DNA of 64,000 nucleotides from Flammeovirgaceae bacterium (GTDB lineage Bacteria; Bacteroidota; Bacteroidia; Cytophagales; Cyclobacteriaceae): NCBI GenBank assembly GCA_016712035.1, contig JADJRT010000001.1, positions 999,706 through 1,063,705 of the forward strand, read 5' to 3'. Each line of letters opens with the position of its first letter. Positions within the stretch are counted from its first letter, which is position 1. Both the position numbers and the translations under genes were made by a program. The notes beneath the pieces were generated by a model. It saw only the letters and a program-made list of their open reading frames with translations, was not told the DNA's origin and ran no database searches. Of this stretch, positions 49,286 through 57,816 are shown one piece after another.

Positions 49286-49293
49286 CCCCACTT
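49271..49293. other. hairpin over the stop codon of the TIM-barrel gene
   Basis: Stem AAGTGGGG (49271-49278), loop CTACTAA with the TAA stop, and CCCCACTT (49286-49293). On the plus strand no T tract follows. On the minus strand it is followed by TTTTT, so it could terminate antisense reading from the PIG-L gene. Confidence 0.4.
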
Positions 49294-49309
49294 ATAAAGT
49301 TGTTGTGTT

Positions 49310-49759
49310 ATGTTGGGCGAGTTAAGTAAGGAAGAGATTGAAGAGGTACTCAAATCCAATGTGATTGGTCGAATTGGATGTACGGGTAATGGAAGAATTT
49401 ATGTTGTTCCAATAACCTATGTCTATGACGATGGCTACGTGATTGGACATACCAAGGAGGGGATGAAGATAGAATTCTTACGAGAAAATCCGGAATGTTG
49501 TTTTGAAGTGGATGAAATGAAAGGTATTTCTCATTGGCAAAGTGTAATAGCCTGGGGTACATTCGAAGAATTAGAAGGCGAGGAGGCAGATCAGGCAATG
49601 GAAAAACTGGTTGCCAAATTGCTGCCCTTGGTACCTAGCGAAACAAGTCATGCTGCTCGAATGGGGCCAACTTCCTCCAGACGCACCTCAACGCAAGGGA
49701 ATAACCCCATTGTATACCGCATTTTGTTAAAGGAGAAATCGGGCCGCTACGAGCGATAA
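49310..49759 (+). CDS. pyridoxamine 5'-phosphate oxidase-like flavin-binding protein
   Basis: 149 aa. Split-barrel pattern: NVIGRIGCTGNGRIYVVPIT, GYVIGHTKEGMKIEFLRENP, CFEVDEM. These proteins usually bind FMN/F420 or heme and reduce small molecules or act in detoxification. The typical class-specific motifs are not enough to choose. It stands alone between the TIM-barrel gene and the converging PIG-L deacetylase (gap of two bases). Confidence 0.8.
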   Translation: MLGELSKEEIEEVLKSNVIGRIGCTGNGRIYVVPITYVYDDGYVIGHTKEGMKIEFLRENPECCFEVDEMKGISHWQSVIAWGTFEELEGEEADQAMEKLVAKLLPLVPSETSHAARMGPTSSRRTSTQGNNPIVYRILLKEKSGRYER

Positions 49760-49761
49760 AA

Positions 49762-50631
49762 TTATTTTTTCAACATCGGAAATAATTTTCTGATCTCCTC
49801 TTCTTTTGGTTGCGTTCCATACTCACAGATTTCAAACGCTTCAGCATTTTTTACAAGTGCTCCTTTTTCTTTTCCATACCATTGCTCCAATGACTTGCGT
49901 ACCTCTGGCGTAATCTTCACAGCGTATCGGGTGGCCAACCATTTTTCGCGATCGGCCGGATTTTTAGGAACTTCGTTTTCGTATCCGGCAATCCAGGGTA
50001 ACCACTCGTATACTTGCGATTCGTGTGCGCTGATTGCATGAATTTTTTGATCGTAAACCGAAGTAATGTCAATTGCAATATCGGGTCTGAATGCATTAGG
50101 TCTTTGAAAGAAATCCTGTGAATATAAAAACACCGGGTTCTTCTTTAGTGGGGGAGTATCCGGGGCAACATTAGGCACAGCAACCATATAAGCCGCATCT
50201 TGCACAAGCACTCCGGTATAGCGATGATCGGGATGATAATCGTTTGGTCGGGGTGCAATTACAACATCCGCATTCCACTCTCTAATTTTTCGAATTACTT
50301 GTAAACGAATGTCCAACGTGGGTAGCAATTCGCCATCGTGGTTATCGAGTACATCATAGGTAACACCAAATCGTTTGCCTGCTTCTTGGGCTTCCGCTAT
50401 TCTCCGCTTGGCCAGTGCGCCACCGCCTTGGGTTTGATGTCCGGCATCTCCGTTGGTAACGGATACAAATTTTACCGCATACCCCATAGACGCAAAAAGT
50501 GCAGCCGTACCTCCGGCATCCATATCGCAATCGTCAGGATGAGCGCCAATAACAATAATGCGGGGAAATGAATTCTGAGCAGCAACGGAAATGGAAGCGG
50601 CCAATAGTAGGAGGAAGATTAATTTTTTCAT
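49762..50631 (-). CDS. PIG-L (LmbE) family deacetylase, secreted
   Basis: About 289 aa. The start ATG (50631) is chosen over an upstream one because the signal peptide MKKLIFLLLLAASISVAAQ follows. Zinc-binding motif AHPDDCDMDAGG (PHPDDE-like) and the histidine motif NDYHPDHRYTG are clear. It would remove an N-acetyl group from a glycoconjugate. The substrate is unknown. It lies divergent from the CBM9-like gene. Confidence 0.87.
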   Translation of the reverse strand: MKKLIFLLLLAASISVAAQNSFPRIIVIGAHPDDCDMDAGGTAALFASMGYAVKFVSVTNGDAGHQTQGGGALAKRRIAEAQEAGKRFGVTYDVLDNHDGELLPTLDIRLQVIRKIREWNADVVIAPRPNDYHPDHRYTGVLVQDAAYMVAVPNVAPDTPPLKKNPVFLYSQDFFQRPNAFRPDIAIDITSVYDQKIHAISAHESQVYEWLPWIAGYENEVPKNPADREKWLATRYAVKITPEVRKSLEQWYGKEKGALVKNAEAFEICEYGTQPKEEEIRKLFPMLKK

Positions 50632-50726
50632 GGTTGGATGATTTGTGGAGAATTGTATAGCCCAATATACCATTCAATGTATTAAATTGAATGAAGAAAA
50701 AATAGCTCATTCTGTTTTTTAGCGAT

Positions 50727-51405
50727 ATGAAAAGATATAGCCTACTGATTTGCCTCTGTATCCCAGTGATTTGTGTTTCACAAACTTTAAAACCGGGTGA
50801 AACTCTGATCGAGCATACGAAAGACTTTGAGTTAACAGGAAACGGAAAAGCAGCTGAATGGAGTGCAACCACTTGGATAACGCTACCCCATCGCGATGGC
50901 GCGAAGAAGTATGAAACAAGAGCTAAACTTTTGTATTCGACTACCGGTATCTATGGATTGTTTTTTGTGAAGATCCTGTAATCACCTCTACATAAAAGAA
51001 GACAATGCCGATCTGTATAATGAAGATGTGGTTGAAATATTTTTCTGGCCAGATGAATCTGCGCCACTTTACTTCGAATATGAGTTATCGCCTCACAATT
51101 ACGAATTGCCAATTCTTGTGCCAAACGATAAGGGTACTTTTTTTGGATGGCTTCCTTGGCACTATGAAGGTGAACGCAAAACCCGACACGCCACACAAAT
51201 TACCAGTAAGTCTTGGACTGCAGAATTTTTTATTCCGTATGCACTCTTGAAACCCCTGGCCAATGTTCCACCTGCCAAAGGCATAAAATGGCGATGTAAC
51301 TTTTATCGGATTGATTACGATCAGGGTTCTTCAGAATGGTCGTGGCGACCTATCCGAACTAATTTTCATGACATAGAAAGTTTTGGAACGATTGTATTCA
51401 ACTAG
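50727..51405 (+). CDS. secreted carbohydrate-binding (CBM9-like) protein, two frameshifts
   Basis: About 225 aa. Signal peptide MKRYSLLICLCIPVICVSQT. Beta-rich domain with the CBM9-like DOMON pattern (AKLLYSTTGIYGLFF, EDNADLYNEDVVEIFFWPDE, SKSWTAEFFIPYALL and KWRCNFYRIDY). It binds sugar in homologues. The frames change near 50967 (LFF to CEDPVITST) and near 50993 (to KEDNAD). The last bases overlap the converging hydrolase stop by four bases. Confidence 0.75.
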
Positions 51406-52055
51406 AGATTGCTATCAATCCAGAGACTGATTTCTTCTGCAAGTTTAGGCAACAAATTTTGTTTGGATGCTTTAAAGCTATGATCTGCTCCTTCGAATTT
51501 AATCAACGTTACCGTAGGAAGTTTTTGTGTAACAGTTTCGATCAATGACCATTCGGCCAGGGTATCCCGAGAGCCTTGTAAAAACAGCATCGGGATTTTT
51601 ATCTTTTCGAGATGGTCTGCTCGATCCATGGCAGGCTGGCCAGCCGGGTGTAATGGAAATCCAACAAACGCAATTCCTTTTACATCTTCTGATGGATGAG
51701 CTGACAGATATTGAGAAGTCATGCGACCACCAAATGATTTACCACCGGCAAATAACGGAACATTAGGAAATAATCGATGCGTTTTGTCAATAGCGGCAGC
51801 TACGGCATGATGTGCAACAACCGGAAAATCTGGACGTTTTTTCTTCTGCTCCATGTATAAAAAGTTATAACGAAGAGTAGCAATACCAAATGTTGCCAAT
51901 TCTTCCGATAAGCTTTTCATAAATGCATAATTCATTCCCGCTCCGGCACCATGCGCAAAAACATAAACCGCTTTGGTGACCTCAGGTTTAATTGCCTCGG
52001 CTGACAGCGTATCGTTTGACTTAAGAGTAATTGAATGCTGTGTTATTGAACTCAT
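51402..52055 (-). CDS. alpha/beta hydrolase (dienelactone-hydrolase-like)
   Basis: About 217 aa from the ATG at 52055; upstream codons are out of the family pattern. AHGAGAGMNY near residue 35, nucleophile GGKSFGGRM (GxSxG) near 95, LFLQGSRDT (Asp) and ADHSFK (His). This resembles the KANL3/Tex30-like group of hydrolases. The substrate is unknown. It lies downstream of the methyltransferase gene, likely co-transcribed. Confidence 0.82.
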   Translation of the reverse strand: MSSITQHSITLKSNDTLSAEAIKPEVTKAVYVFAHGAGAGMNYAFMKSLSEELATFGIATLRYNFLYMEQKKKRPDFPVVAHHAVAAAIDKTHRLFPNVPLFAGGKSFGGRMTSQYLSAHPSEDVKGIAFVGFPLHPAGQPAMDRADHLEKIKIPMLFLQGSRDTLAEWSLIETVTQKLPTVTLIKFEGADHSFKASKQNLLPKLAEEISLWIDSNL

Positions 52056-52095
52056 ATATTTTTTTGATTCTCTGCAGCGGCCATCTCCCAACCGA

Positions 52096-52950
52096 TCATT
52101 CCTTTTTCCGAACTGAACTCCATCGGTATTCACCTAAGATCCCATCTTTACGAATTACCCGATGGCATGGAATGAGATAAGCGAGGTGGTTTGCACCTAC
52201 GGCTGACCCAACGGCCTGCAAAGCTTTTGGATTATGAATACCCGTTGCTATGTTCTGATACGTGGTTACGCTGCCCATTGGTAATTTTAATAAGGCATCC
52301 CAAACTTTAACCTGGAAGTTGGTTCCTTTCACAAGCAAGTGAATCTTTCCCTCACCCCTTTCCCTCTCCCTGGGAAGAGAGGTGTCCGAAGGATGGGGCG
52401 AGGGAAAAATCTTATGTATAAACGAAAGTGTCAAATTCTCGTTTTGATGAAAAACAGAGTTTTGCCAATGGGTTTTCATTTTTTCAAGTTCAATGCGTGG
52501 ATCTTCATCTGTAGCAATAAATGAGAGCCAGCAAACACCACGTGTCGTTACACCTATCAACGCGAGCCCAAAGGGTGTTTCATGTAATCCGTATTCAATG
52601 GTAAGACCGTGCCCTTTTTGTTTGTATTCAAGTGGCGTAACGGACTCGAGCGTGGTGAATAAATCATACACCCGCGATTGACTGGAGAGACCGGCTTCTT
52701 CGGCTACCTGTTCAAGATTTTTAGATTTGGCCAGCCGATCTTTTAAAAATTCTACGGTAAGAAACTGAAGAAAGCGCTTCGGACTAATGCCCGCCCATTC
52801 GGTAAAGATTCGTTGAAAATGAAATGGTGAAACGTGTGCCTCTTCGGCAATTTCGTTTAATTCCGGCTGGCGCTTGAAATTCTTTTCAAGAAAAAGAATC
52901 GCCTGCTCAATGCGTTGATAATTGATTTGTTGTTGCTCGGTCACAATCAT
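52096..52950 (-). CDS. AraC-domain/O6-methylguanine-DNA methyltransferase (Ada-like)
   Basis: 284 aa. Residues 1-95 hold two HTH motifs of the AraC type (LNEIAEEAHVSPFHFQRIFT, LEQVAEEAGLSSQSRVYDLF). The C-terminal half is the DNA-methyltransferase with active-site PCHRVI and GTNFQVKVWDALLKLPMGSV. It takes the alkyl group from O6-methylguanine. It lacks Ada's N-terminal Zn domain. Residues ~181-200 are encoded by a palindromic repeat in frame, between the linker and the catalytic domain. Confidence 0.88.
   Translation of the reverse strand: MIVTEQQQINYQRIEQAILFLEKNFKRQPELNEIAEEAHVSPFHFQRIFTEWAGISPKRFLQFLTVEFLKDRLAKSKNLEQVAEEAGLSSQSRVYDLFTTLESVTPLEYKQKGHGLTIEYGLHETPFGLALIGVTTRGVCWLSFIATDEDPRIELEKMKTHWQNSVFHQNENLTLSFIHKIFPSPHPSDTSLPRERERGEGKIHLLVKGTNFQVKVWDALLKLPMGSVTTYQNIATGIHNPKALQAVGSAVGANHLAYLIPCHRVIRKDGILGEYRWSSVRKKE
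52349..52404. repeat. palindromic repeat, full copy B, in frame inside the Ada-like gene
   Basis: Outer arms CCCTCACCCC/GGGGCGAGGG and inner CCCTCTCCC/GGGAAGAGAGG form nested palindromes. The copy at 12594-12628 shares CCCTCACCCC and CCCTCTCCCTGGG on the opposite strand. It translates in the gene as SPHPSDTSLPRERERGEG. Confidence 0.8.
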
Positions 52951-53164
52951 AAAGCTAAATATTTATTGTGTAAAGATGGTGTCCGATTAGTATCGGTTCA
53001 ACCTGTTTCTTGCTGTTTTTTTTGGGTTGCACTACAATGCTAAATTGTTTCCGTAGAGATAAAGTTTTAAACATCTTTCGTTTAATGTAAACGAAAGCTA
53101 TCTTCGACAGACCTTCGCGTATTTTCTTTAATTCACAGAAAATTCCGTAAAGTTAAATCATCGT

Positions 53165-53948
53165 ATGATACACCTCTCCCTACTTCAAACAGTTCCTACT
53201 TTTCTGGTTGCTATCGCTCTGTTTATACTCATCCTTTTTCTTTTCTCTTGGGTCATCGGTTGCGAAACAGGGCCATTAAAAGAAATCCAGAACTCACGAA
53301 AATTGATTTTAACGCTTTTAGCGGAGCTTTTTGGCCTTGCTAGGATTACTCCTCGCTTTTACGTTCAGCATGTCTAATTCAAGGTTTGACAACAGGCGGG
53401 AGTTGATCATTGAGGAGTCAAATGATATTGGTACGGTAGTGCTACGAACTGATATTTATCCCGACAGCGTGAGACAGTTATTGAGAACTCATTTGAAAGA
53501 ATACGTAGAGCAACGGATCATTGTTTATGAAGTAGGGATGAATATGAACCAGGCTACCATCCACTACCTTAAGGCGGACAGTGTTGGAAAGGCGATTTGG
53601 TCAACCGTTGCCAACTATGCCGGGGTAGATGCCACTACCACACGTACCGCTGAAATGATTCCTGCCTTAAATGCAATGATTGACATTACCACCACGCGCA
53701 GAGCCGCAGGGGAAGCAACTATTCCGGATGCCATTATGTATTTTCTTTTCCTTTTGTGTATTGCCTCCGCATTTTTATTAGGTTATGACAAGCCTAATAA
53801 AATTGACTGGGTAGTAGTGATAGGATTTGGGGTGATGCTATCATTAACGGTTTATGCTATTATCGATCTTGACCGTCCAAGGGGCGGATTAATCAATATG
53901 GATACACCCCATCAAAAAATGGTTGAATTGAGAGATCTGTTTAAGTAG
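53165..53948 (+). CDS. DUF4239 family membrane protein (two frameshifts)
   Basis: About 261 aa. Two N-terminal membrane helices (residues ~10-35, and AFLALLGLLLAFTF after the break), a soluble middle (SNSRFDNRRELIIEESNDIG) and two C-terminal helices (AIMYFLFLLCIASAFLLGYD and WVVVIGFGVMLSLTVYAII) match DUF4239. The frame changes near 53304 (SRK to IDFNAFSGAF) and near 53330. The function is unknown; it resembles bestrophin-like proteins in layout. Confidence 0.72.
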
Positions 53949-54039
53949 CGTCACTCATGACATAAGAAATCAGGATCAGACGCACCAAACCCGCACCGAT
54001 TACAGAATGAAATAATTACTTCGTGTCGGCCATTCGTAG

Positions 54040-54138
54040 ACTATACTGGAAAACTCAGTGCATGGCTATCAATTGAAGGTTGATTTTAAGGATGATCGGT
54101 TAATTCAGGCAGCACAACATTTGTATATTGAGAACTAA
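54040..54138 (+). pseudogene. possible gene remnant (33 codons)
   Basis: An open frame of 33 codons ending in TAA reads TILENSVHGYQLKVDFKDDR, then LIQAAQHLYIEN. It has no start and a stop just upstream. The composition is protein-like, so it may be the decayed 3' end of a gene. No family is recognised. Confidence 0.25.
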
Positions 54139-54149
54139 ATGAACCTGCT

Positions 54150-56381
54150 ATGAAACACCTGCTACTCCCCCTGCTTTTGCTTATTGCAAACTTTGTATTT
54201 GCTCAAAAAACTATTCAGGGCTTTACGCCAGAAACGGCCAAAGCGGAATTCGCATTAGAAGAAAAATTCGACAGTTATTTAAAAACTGACAATATCGACC
54301 AATGGATTAAGCGACTTTCTGCTCGACCGCATCACCTTGGATCTGCGGCTGGTAAAGAATATGTGCTGTGGATGCGTGATCAATTCAGAAGTTGGGGGTA
54401 TGAAGCCGAGATTGAAACCTATAAAGTGTTATTCCCTACTCCTAAAGTAAGAGTATTGGAGATGGTGGGTCCTACGAAATATAAAGCCAAGCTAGTGGAA
54501 CCTGCTTTAAAGGAAGATGCTACGTCTGGTCAAACGAAAGAACAACTTCCTACCTACCATGGCTTTTCTGCCGATGGTGATGTTACTGCTGAACTCGTGT
54601 TTGTGGGTTATGGTGTTCCCTCTGATTATGAAGCGTTGGCTAAACTTGGGATAGATGTGAAAGGTAAAATTGTGATTGCCAAATACGGTGGCTCGTGGCG
54701 CGGTATTAAACCAAAAGTAGCTGAAGAGAAAGGCGCTATCGGCTGCATCATTTATTCTGATCCTGAAGATGATGGCTATTATCAAGGCGATGTTTACCCG
54801 AAAGGACCTTTCCGTCCGGCACTCGGTGCGCAACGCGGGTCGGTGTTAGATTTGCCTGTTCGTCCGGGCGATCCGCTTACACCCAACATTGGCGCGACAG
54901 CAGATGCTAAACGGATTGAACGCGCAGAAGCCGATAACTTAATTGGTATTCCTGTTATACCGATTGGGTATGAGGATGCGTTACCTTTACTCAGTGCGTT
55001 GGGCGGACCTGTTGCTCCTGAATACATGCGCGGGGCATTACCTATTACGTATCATATTGGTCCTGGACCGGTTCGTGTCCATCTCAATTTGCAATTTGAT
55101 TGGAAGTTGGTGGACTGTCATAACGTGATCGCCAAAATGAAGGGTAATGAGTTGCCCGATGAATGGGTCATCCGTGGAAACCATCATGATGCCTGGGTAA
55201 ATGGCGCATCGGATCCAATCAGCGGAATGGTTGCTTTGATGGAAGAAGCACGCGCGGTATCGGAGTTAATGAAAACAGGTTGGAAGCCAAAGCGTACCAT
55301 TGTGTATTGTGGTTGGGATGGTGAGGAGATTGGATTATTAGGCTCAACAGAATGGGTAGAAGATCATGCAAGCGAATTATTGCAAAAGGTAGTTGCCTAT
55401 ATCAACTCCGATGGAAATGGCAGAGGTTTTATTGGGGTGGAAGGCTCGCACACATTACACCAACTGGTTAGCGATGTAGCCAGAGATGTAACGGATCCAC
55501 AAACCGGAGTGAGTGTTTTGGAGAGAAGAAAATCTGCGATGGCAGCGTACGCTTCATCTACGAAAGCAAAAAAGGAAATATTAAGCTCTTCATCCATGAC
55601 AATTGGTGCCATGGGTTCAGGATCAGATTATAGTCCGTTTATTCAGCATCTTGGAATACCGGCACTTAATGTTGGTTTTGGTGGTGAGGATGATGGTGGT
55701 GAGTATCATTCTATTTATGACTCTTATGATCATTATAAAAGATTCAAGGATCCAAAGTTTGAATATGGAGTTGCCTTGGCAAAGACCGCAGGCCGCGCTA
55801 CGTTGCGACTGGTCAATGCCAATATCTTACCTTTTGATTTCAATGGCTTTTATAAAACTGTAAATGGCTATGTGAATGAAGTAACTGCACTGACTGATAA
55901 TCTACGCGAAGCAACAGAAATTGAAAATCAAATGATTAAGGAAAACAGGTATAAACTGGCCAGCGATCCTACAAAAACCTTTGTTCAGCCAGTGGCCAAG
56001 GAATCAGTGCCGTATCTCAATTTCAGTGCATTATTGAATGCTGTTTCGCAACTTGAAAAAAGTGCCAGCACTTATTCTGAGTTAGTGAAGTTAAATCCTA
56101 ACCCGAATACGAATTTGGCTAAGCTTAACAAGCTACTTTATACGGCCGAACAGAACTTAATGATTGATGAAGGACTGCCACGCAGACCGTGGTTCAGACA
56201 CAGTATTTACGCTCCGGGTTATTACACAGGGTATGGCGTAAAAACATTGCCGGGTATACGCGAAGCCATTGAAGAGCGCAACTGGAAAGAAGCGCAACAA
56301 CAAATTGAAATAGTAGCGAGTAAGTTGATGAACTATTCAAAACAAGTTGACGCAGCTGCTGCTATCTTGAAATTAAGATAA
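54150..56381 (+). CDS. M28 family metallopeptidase (glutamate carboxypeptidase II-like)
   Basis: 743 aa with signal peptide MKHLLLPLLLLIANFVFAQ. PA domain at ~120-300, M28 catalytic domain at ~330-540, and a TfR-like dimerisation domain to the end. Zinc ligands are intact: GNHHDAWVNGASDP (~345), GWDGEEIGLLGS (~388), INSDGNG and YHSIYDSYDH (~517). It cleaves acidic or other dipeptides or C-terminal residues outside the cell. It is followed by a terminator. Confidence 0.92.
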   Translation: MKHLLLPLLLLIANFVFAQKTIQGFTPETAKAEFALEEKFDSYLKTDNIDQWIKRLSARPHHLGSAAGKEYVLWMRDQFRSWGYEAEIETYKVLFPTPKVRVLEMVGPTKYKAKLVEPALKEDATSGQTKEQLPTYHGFSADGDVTAELVFVGYGVPSDYEALAKLGIDVKGKIVIAKYGGSWRGIKPKVAEEKGAIGCIIYSDPEDDGYYQGDVYPKGPFRPALGAQRGSVLDLPVRPGDPLTPNIGATADAKRIERAEADNLIGIPVIPIGYEDALPLLSALGGPVAPEYMRGALPITYHIGPGPVRVHLNLQFDWKLVDCHNVIAKMKGNELPDEWVIRGNHHDAWVNGASDPISGMVALMEEARAVSELMKTGWKPKRTIVYCGWDGEEIGLLGSTEWVEDHASELLQKVVAYINSDGNGRGFIGVEGSHTLHQLVSDVARDVTDPQTGVSVLERRKSAMAAYASSTKAKKEILSSSSMTIGAMGSGSDYSPFIQHLGIPALNVGFGGEDDGGEYHSIYDSYDHYKRFKDPKFEYGVALAKTAGRATLRLVNANILPFDFNGFYKTVNGYVNEVTALTDNLREATEIENQMIKENRYKLASDPTKTFVQPVAKESVPYLNFSALLNAVSQLEKSASTYSELVKLNPNPNTNLAKLNKLLYTAEQNLMIDEGLPRRPWFRHSIYAPGYYTGYGVKTLPGIREAIEERNWKEAQQQIEIVASKLMNYSKQVDAAAAILKLR

Positions 56382-56390
56382 GCGCTTCAT

Positions 56391-56415
56391 AAGCGCACGT
56401 TTGTAATGTGCGCTT
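56391..56415 (+). terminator. hairpin terminator after the M28 gene
   Basis: Stem AAGCGCAC/GTGCGCTT with a nine-base loop, followed by ATTCTATTT. It lies ten bases after the stop. The T tract is imperfect. Confidence 0.65.
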
Positions 56416-56453
56416 ATTCTATTTATTAGTTGACAGAACAAAACTTAATAAGA

Positions 56454-57140
56454 ATGAAATCAGAAAGTATAAAGGGGGTATTTCTATTACTGATTGGTAT
56501 CTGCTTGTTAGGCGTTGGGGTTTATTTTGTGCGTGAGCAGCTGGAGTTTATTTCAAACTCCGTTGAAACTGCCGGAGTGGTGAAAGAATTGAGTACACAT
56601 CGATCCAAAAATACCACTCATTATTCCCCGGTTGTAACCTATACAGTAGAGGGGCAGTCGTATCGGGTAACAGGCAAGGTTTCTAGTAATTCATCTCATG
56701 ACTACGAAGTAGGAGATGCTGTGCGTGTACGGTATGAAAAAAACGATCCAGCTTCTGCTGAACTCGTTAGTTTTTCGGATATGTGGTTAATGAGTACACT
56801 CATGCTGTGGTTAGGAGTTCTGTTTTCTTTTATTGGCGCGTATGATATCCGAATCAACTTGCATAAACAAAAGATGCGCACGGAGCTTCCGCGCAGTGGA
56901 AAAAAACTTCAACTTGTGGGTAGAATCGATGCAAGGCAAACTAAAAGCAGAACCGAATTTTTTGTAGTGGCAGATTGGCTGAATCCAAGCGATGGGAAGA
57001 TGATAACCTTTCGTAGCGATAAAATAAAGTATGACCCCACGCAGTTTGTGAAGGACAAAGAACTGAACGTTTGGATCGACCCACAGAACCCAAAGAAGAA
57101 TCACTACATCGATATTTCGTTTCTTCCTCCGGCATCGTAA
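56454..57140 (+). CDS. DUF3592 membrane protein
   Basis: About 228 aa from the ATG (56454); a TTG eight codons upstream is less likely. Helix ~8-30, a DUF3592-type segment VVKELSTHRSKNTTHYSPVV, YEVGDAVRVRYEKNDPASAE, and helix ~115-135. A second similar beta domain follows (GRIDARQTKSRTEFFVVADW). The function is unknown. It sits alone. Confidence 0.72.
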   Translation: MKSESIKGVFLLLIGICLLGVGVYFVREQLEFISNSVETAGVVKELSTHRSKNTTHYSPVVTYTVEGQSYRVTGKVSSNSSHDYEVGDAVRVRYEKNDPASAELVSFSDMWLMSTLMLWLGVLFSFIGAYDIRINLHKQKMRTELPRSGKKLQLVGRIDARQTKSRTEFFVVADWLNPSDGKMITFRSDKIKYDPTQFVKDKELNVWIDPQNPKKNHYIDISFLPPAS

Positions 57141-57266
57141 ACTGATTAACGCGACTAGTCATAGATCAAGCTTTAAATTGACTTCAATAAACCTCGGCCT
57201 GACATTTAGAAGCATTGTTTACGTAACTCCAGTTTACCTTAACAGTAGTGAAATGCTAATTACTTT

Positions 57267-57686
57267 ATGACTTCAAAAGAGAAGCTACTTCAAGAACTTG
57301 CTCATAACACCTATGTGATGTTGAGACCCTCCCCGGTTGGTGGGGTAGGCGTTTTTGCAATTCGAGAGATTCCGAAAGGTTGCCGTAGTATGTTTAGTAA
57401 TCCGGATATAAATGAAAAGTGGATTAAGGTATCAAGACAGGAAGTTGAGGCGCTTCCCACGTTTACGCAGGATATAATTGTTAACTATTGTCTTTTCGAT
57501 GCGGATGCTTACTTCGTTCCAGAGCATGGATTTAAAAAATTGGATTCCAGTTATTATTTGAATCATTCCGCCAATCCAAATCTGGTTTCTATAAATGAGG
57601 GCGAATACTTTGAGGCAACAAGGGATATTAAGGCTAACGAAGAATTGTTTTTAGACTACGGAACAATCGTAGAAGGCGATGAATAA
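57267..57686 (+). CDS. SET-domain protein (probable protein-lysine methyltransferase)
   Basis: 139 aa, a minimal SET domain. VGGVGVFAIREIPKG starts the fold, SYYLNHSANPNLVSINEGEY is the N-H-S SAM-binding motif, and ELFLDYGTIVEGDE is the catalytic Tyr segment. The target protein is unknown. Such short bacterial SET proteins are scattered and are often transferred. It has a short leader. Confidence 0.87.
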   Translation: MTSKEKLLQELAHNTYVMLRPSPVGGVGVFAIREIPKGCRSMFSNPDINEKWIKVSRQEVEALPTFTQDIIVNYCLFDADAYFVPEHGFKKLDSSYYLNHSANPNLVSINEGEYFEATRDIKANEELFLDYGTIVEGDE

Positions 57687-57711
57687 TTTATGTAGATTAG
57701 TAAGATAATTT

Positions 57712-57779
57712 ACCGCGGAGATCACAATGTTCATATACCCCTTTGTGTTCTTTGTGATAACCTCCGTGATCTCTGTGGT
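57712..57779. repeat. intergenic inverted repeat
   Basis: Arms ACCGCGGAGATCAC (57712-57725) and GTGATCTCTGTGGT (57766-57779) match in 12 of 14 positions. The spacer contains CTTTGTGTTCTTTGTGAT. It resembles widespread intergenic repeats of this phylum. It separates the SET and MBL genes. Confidence 0.65.
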
Positions 57780-57816
57780 TAAAGAAAATGCGTAAAACTC
57801 AAATCATTTTGGAAAT

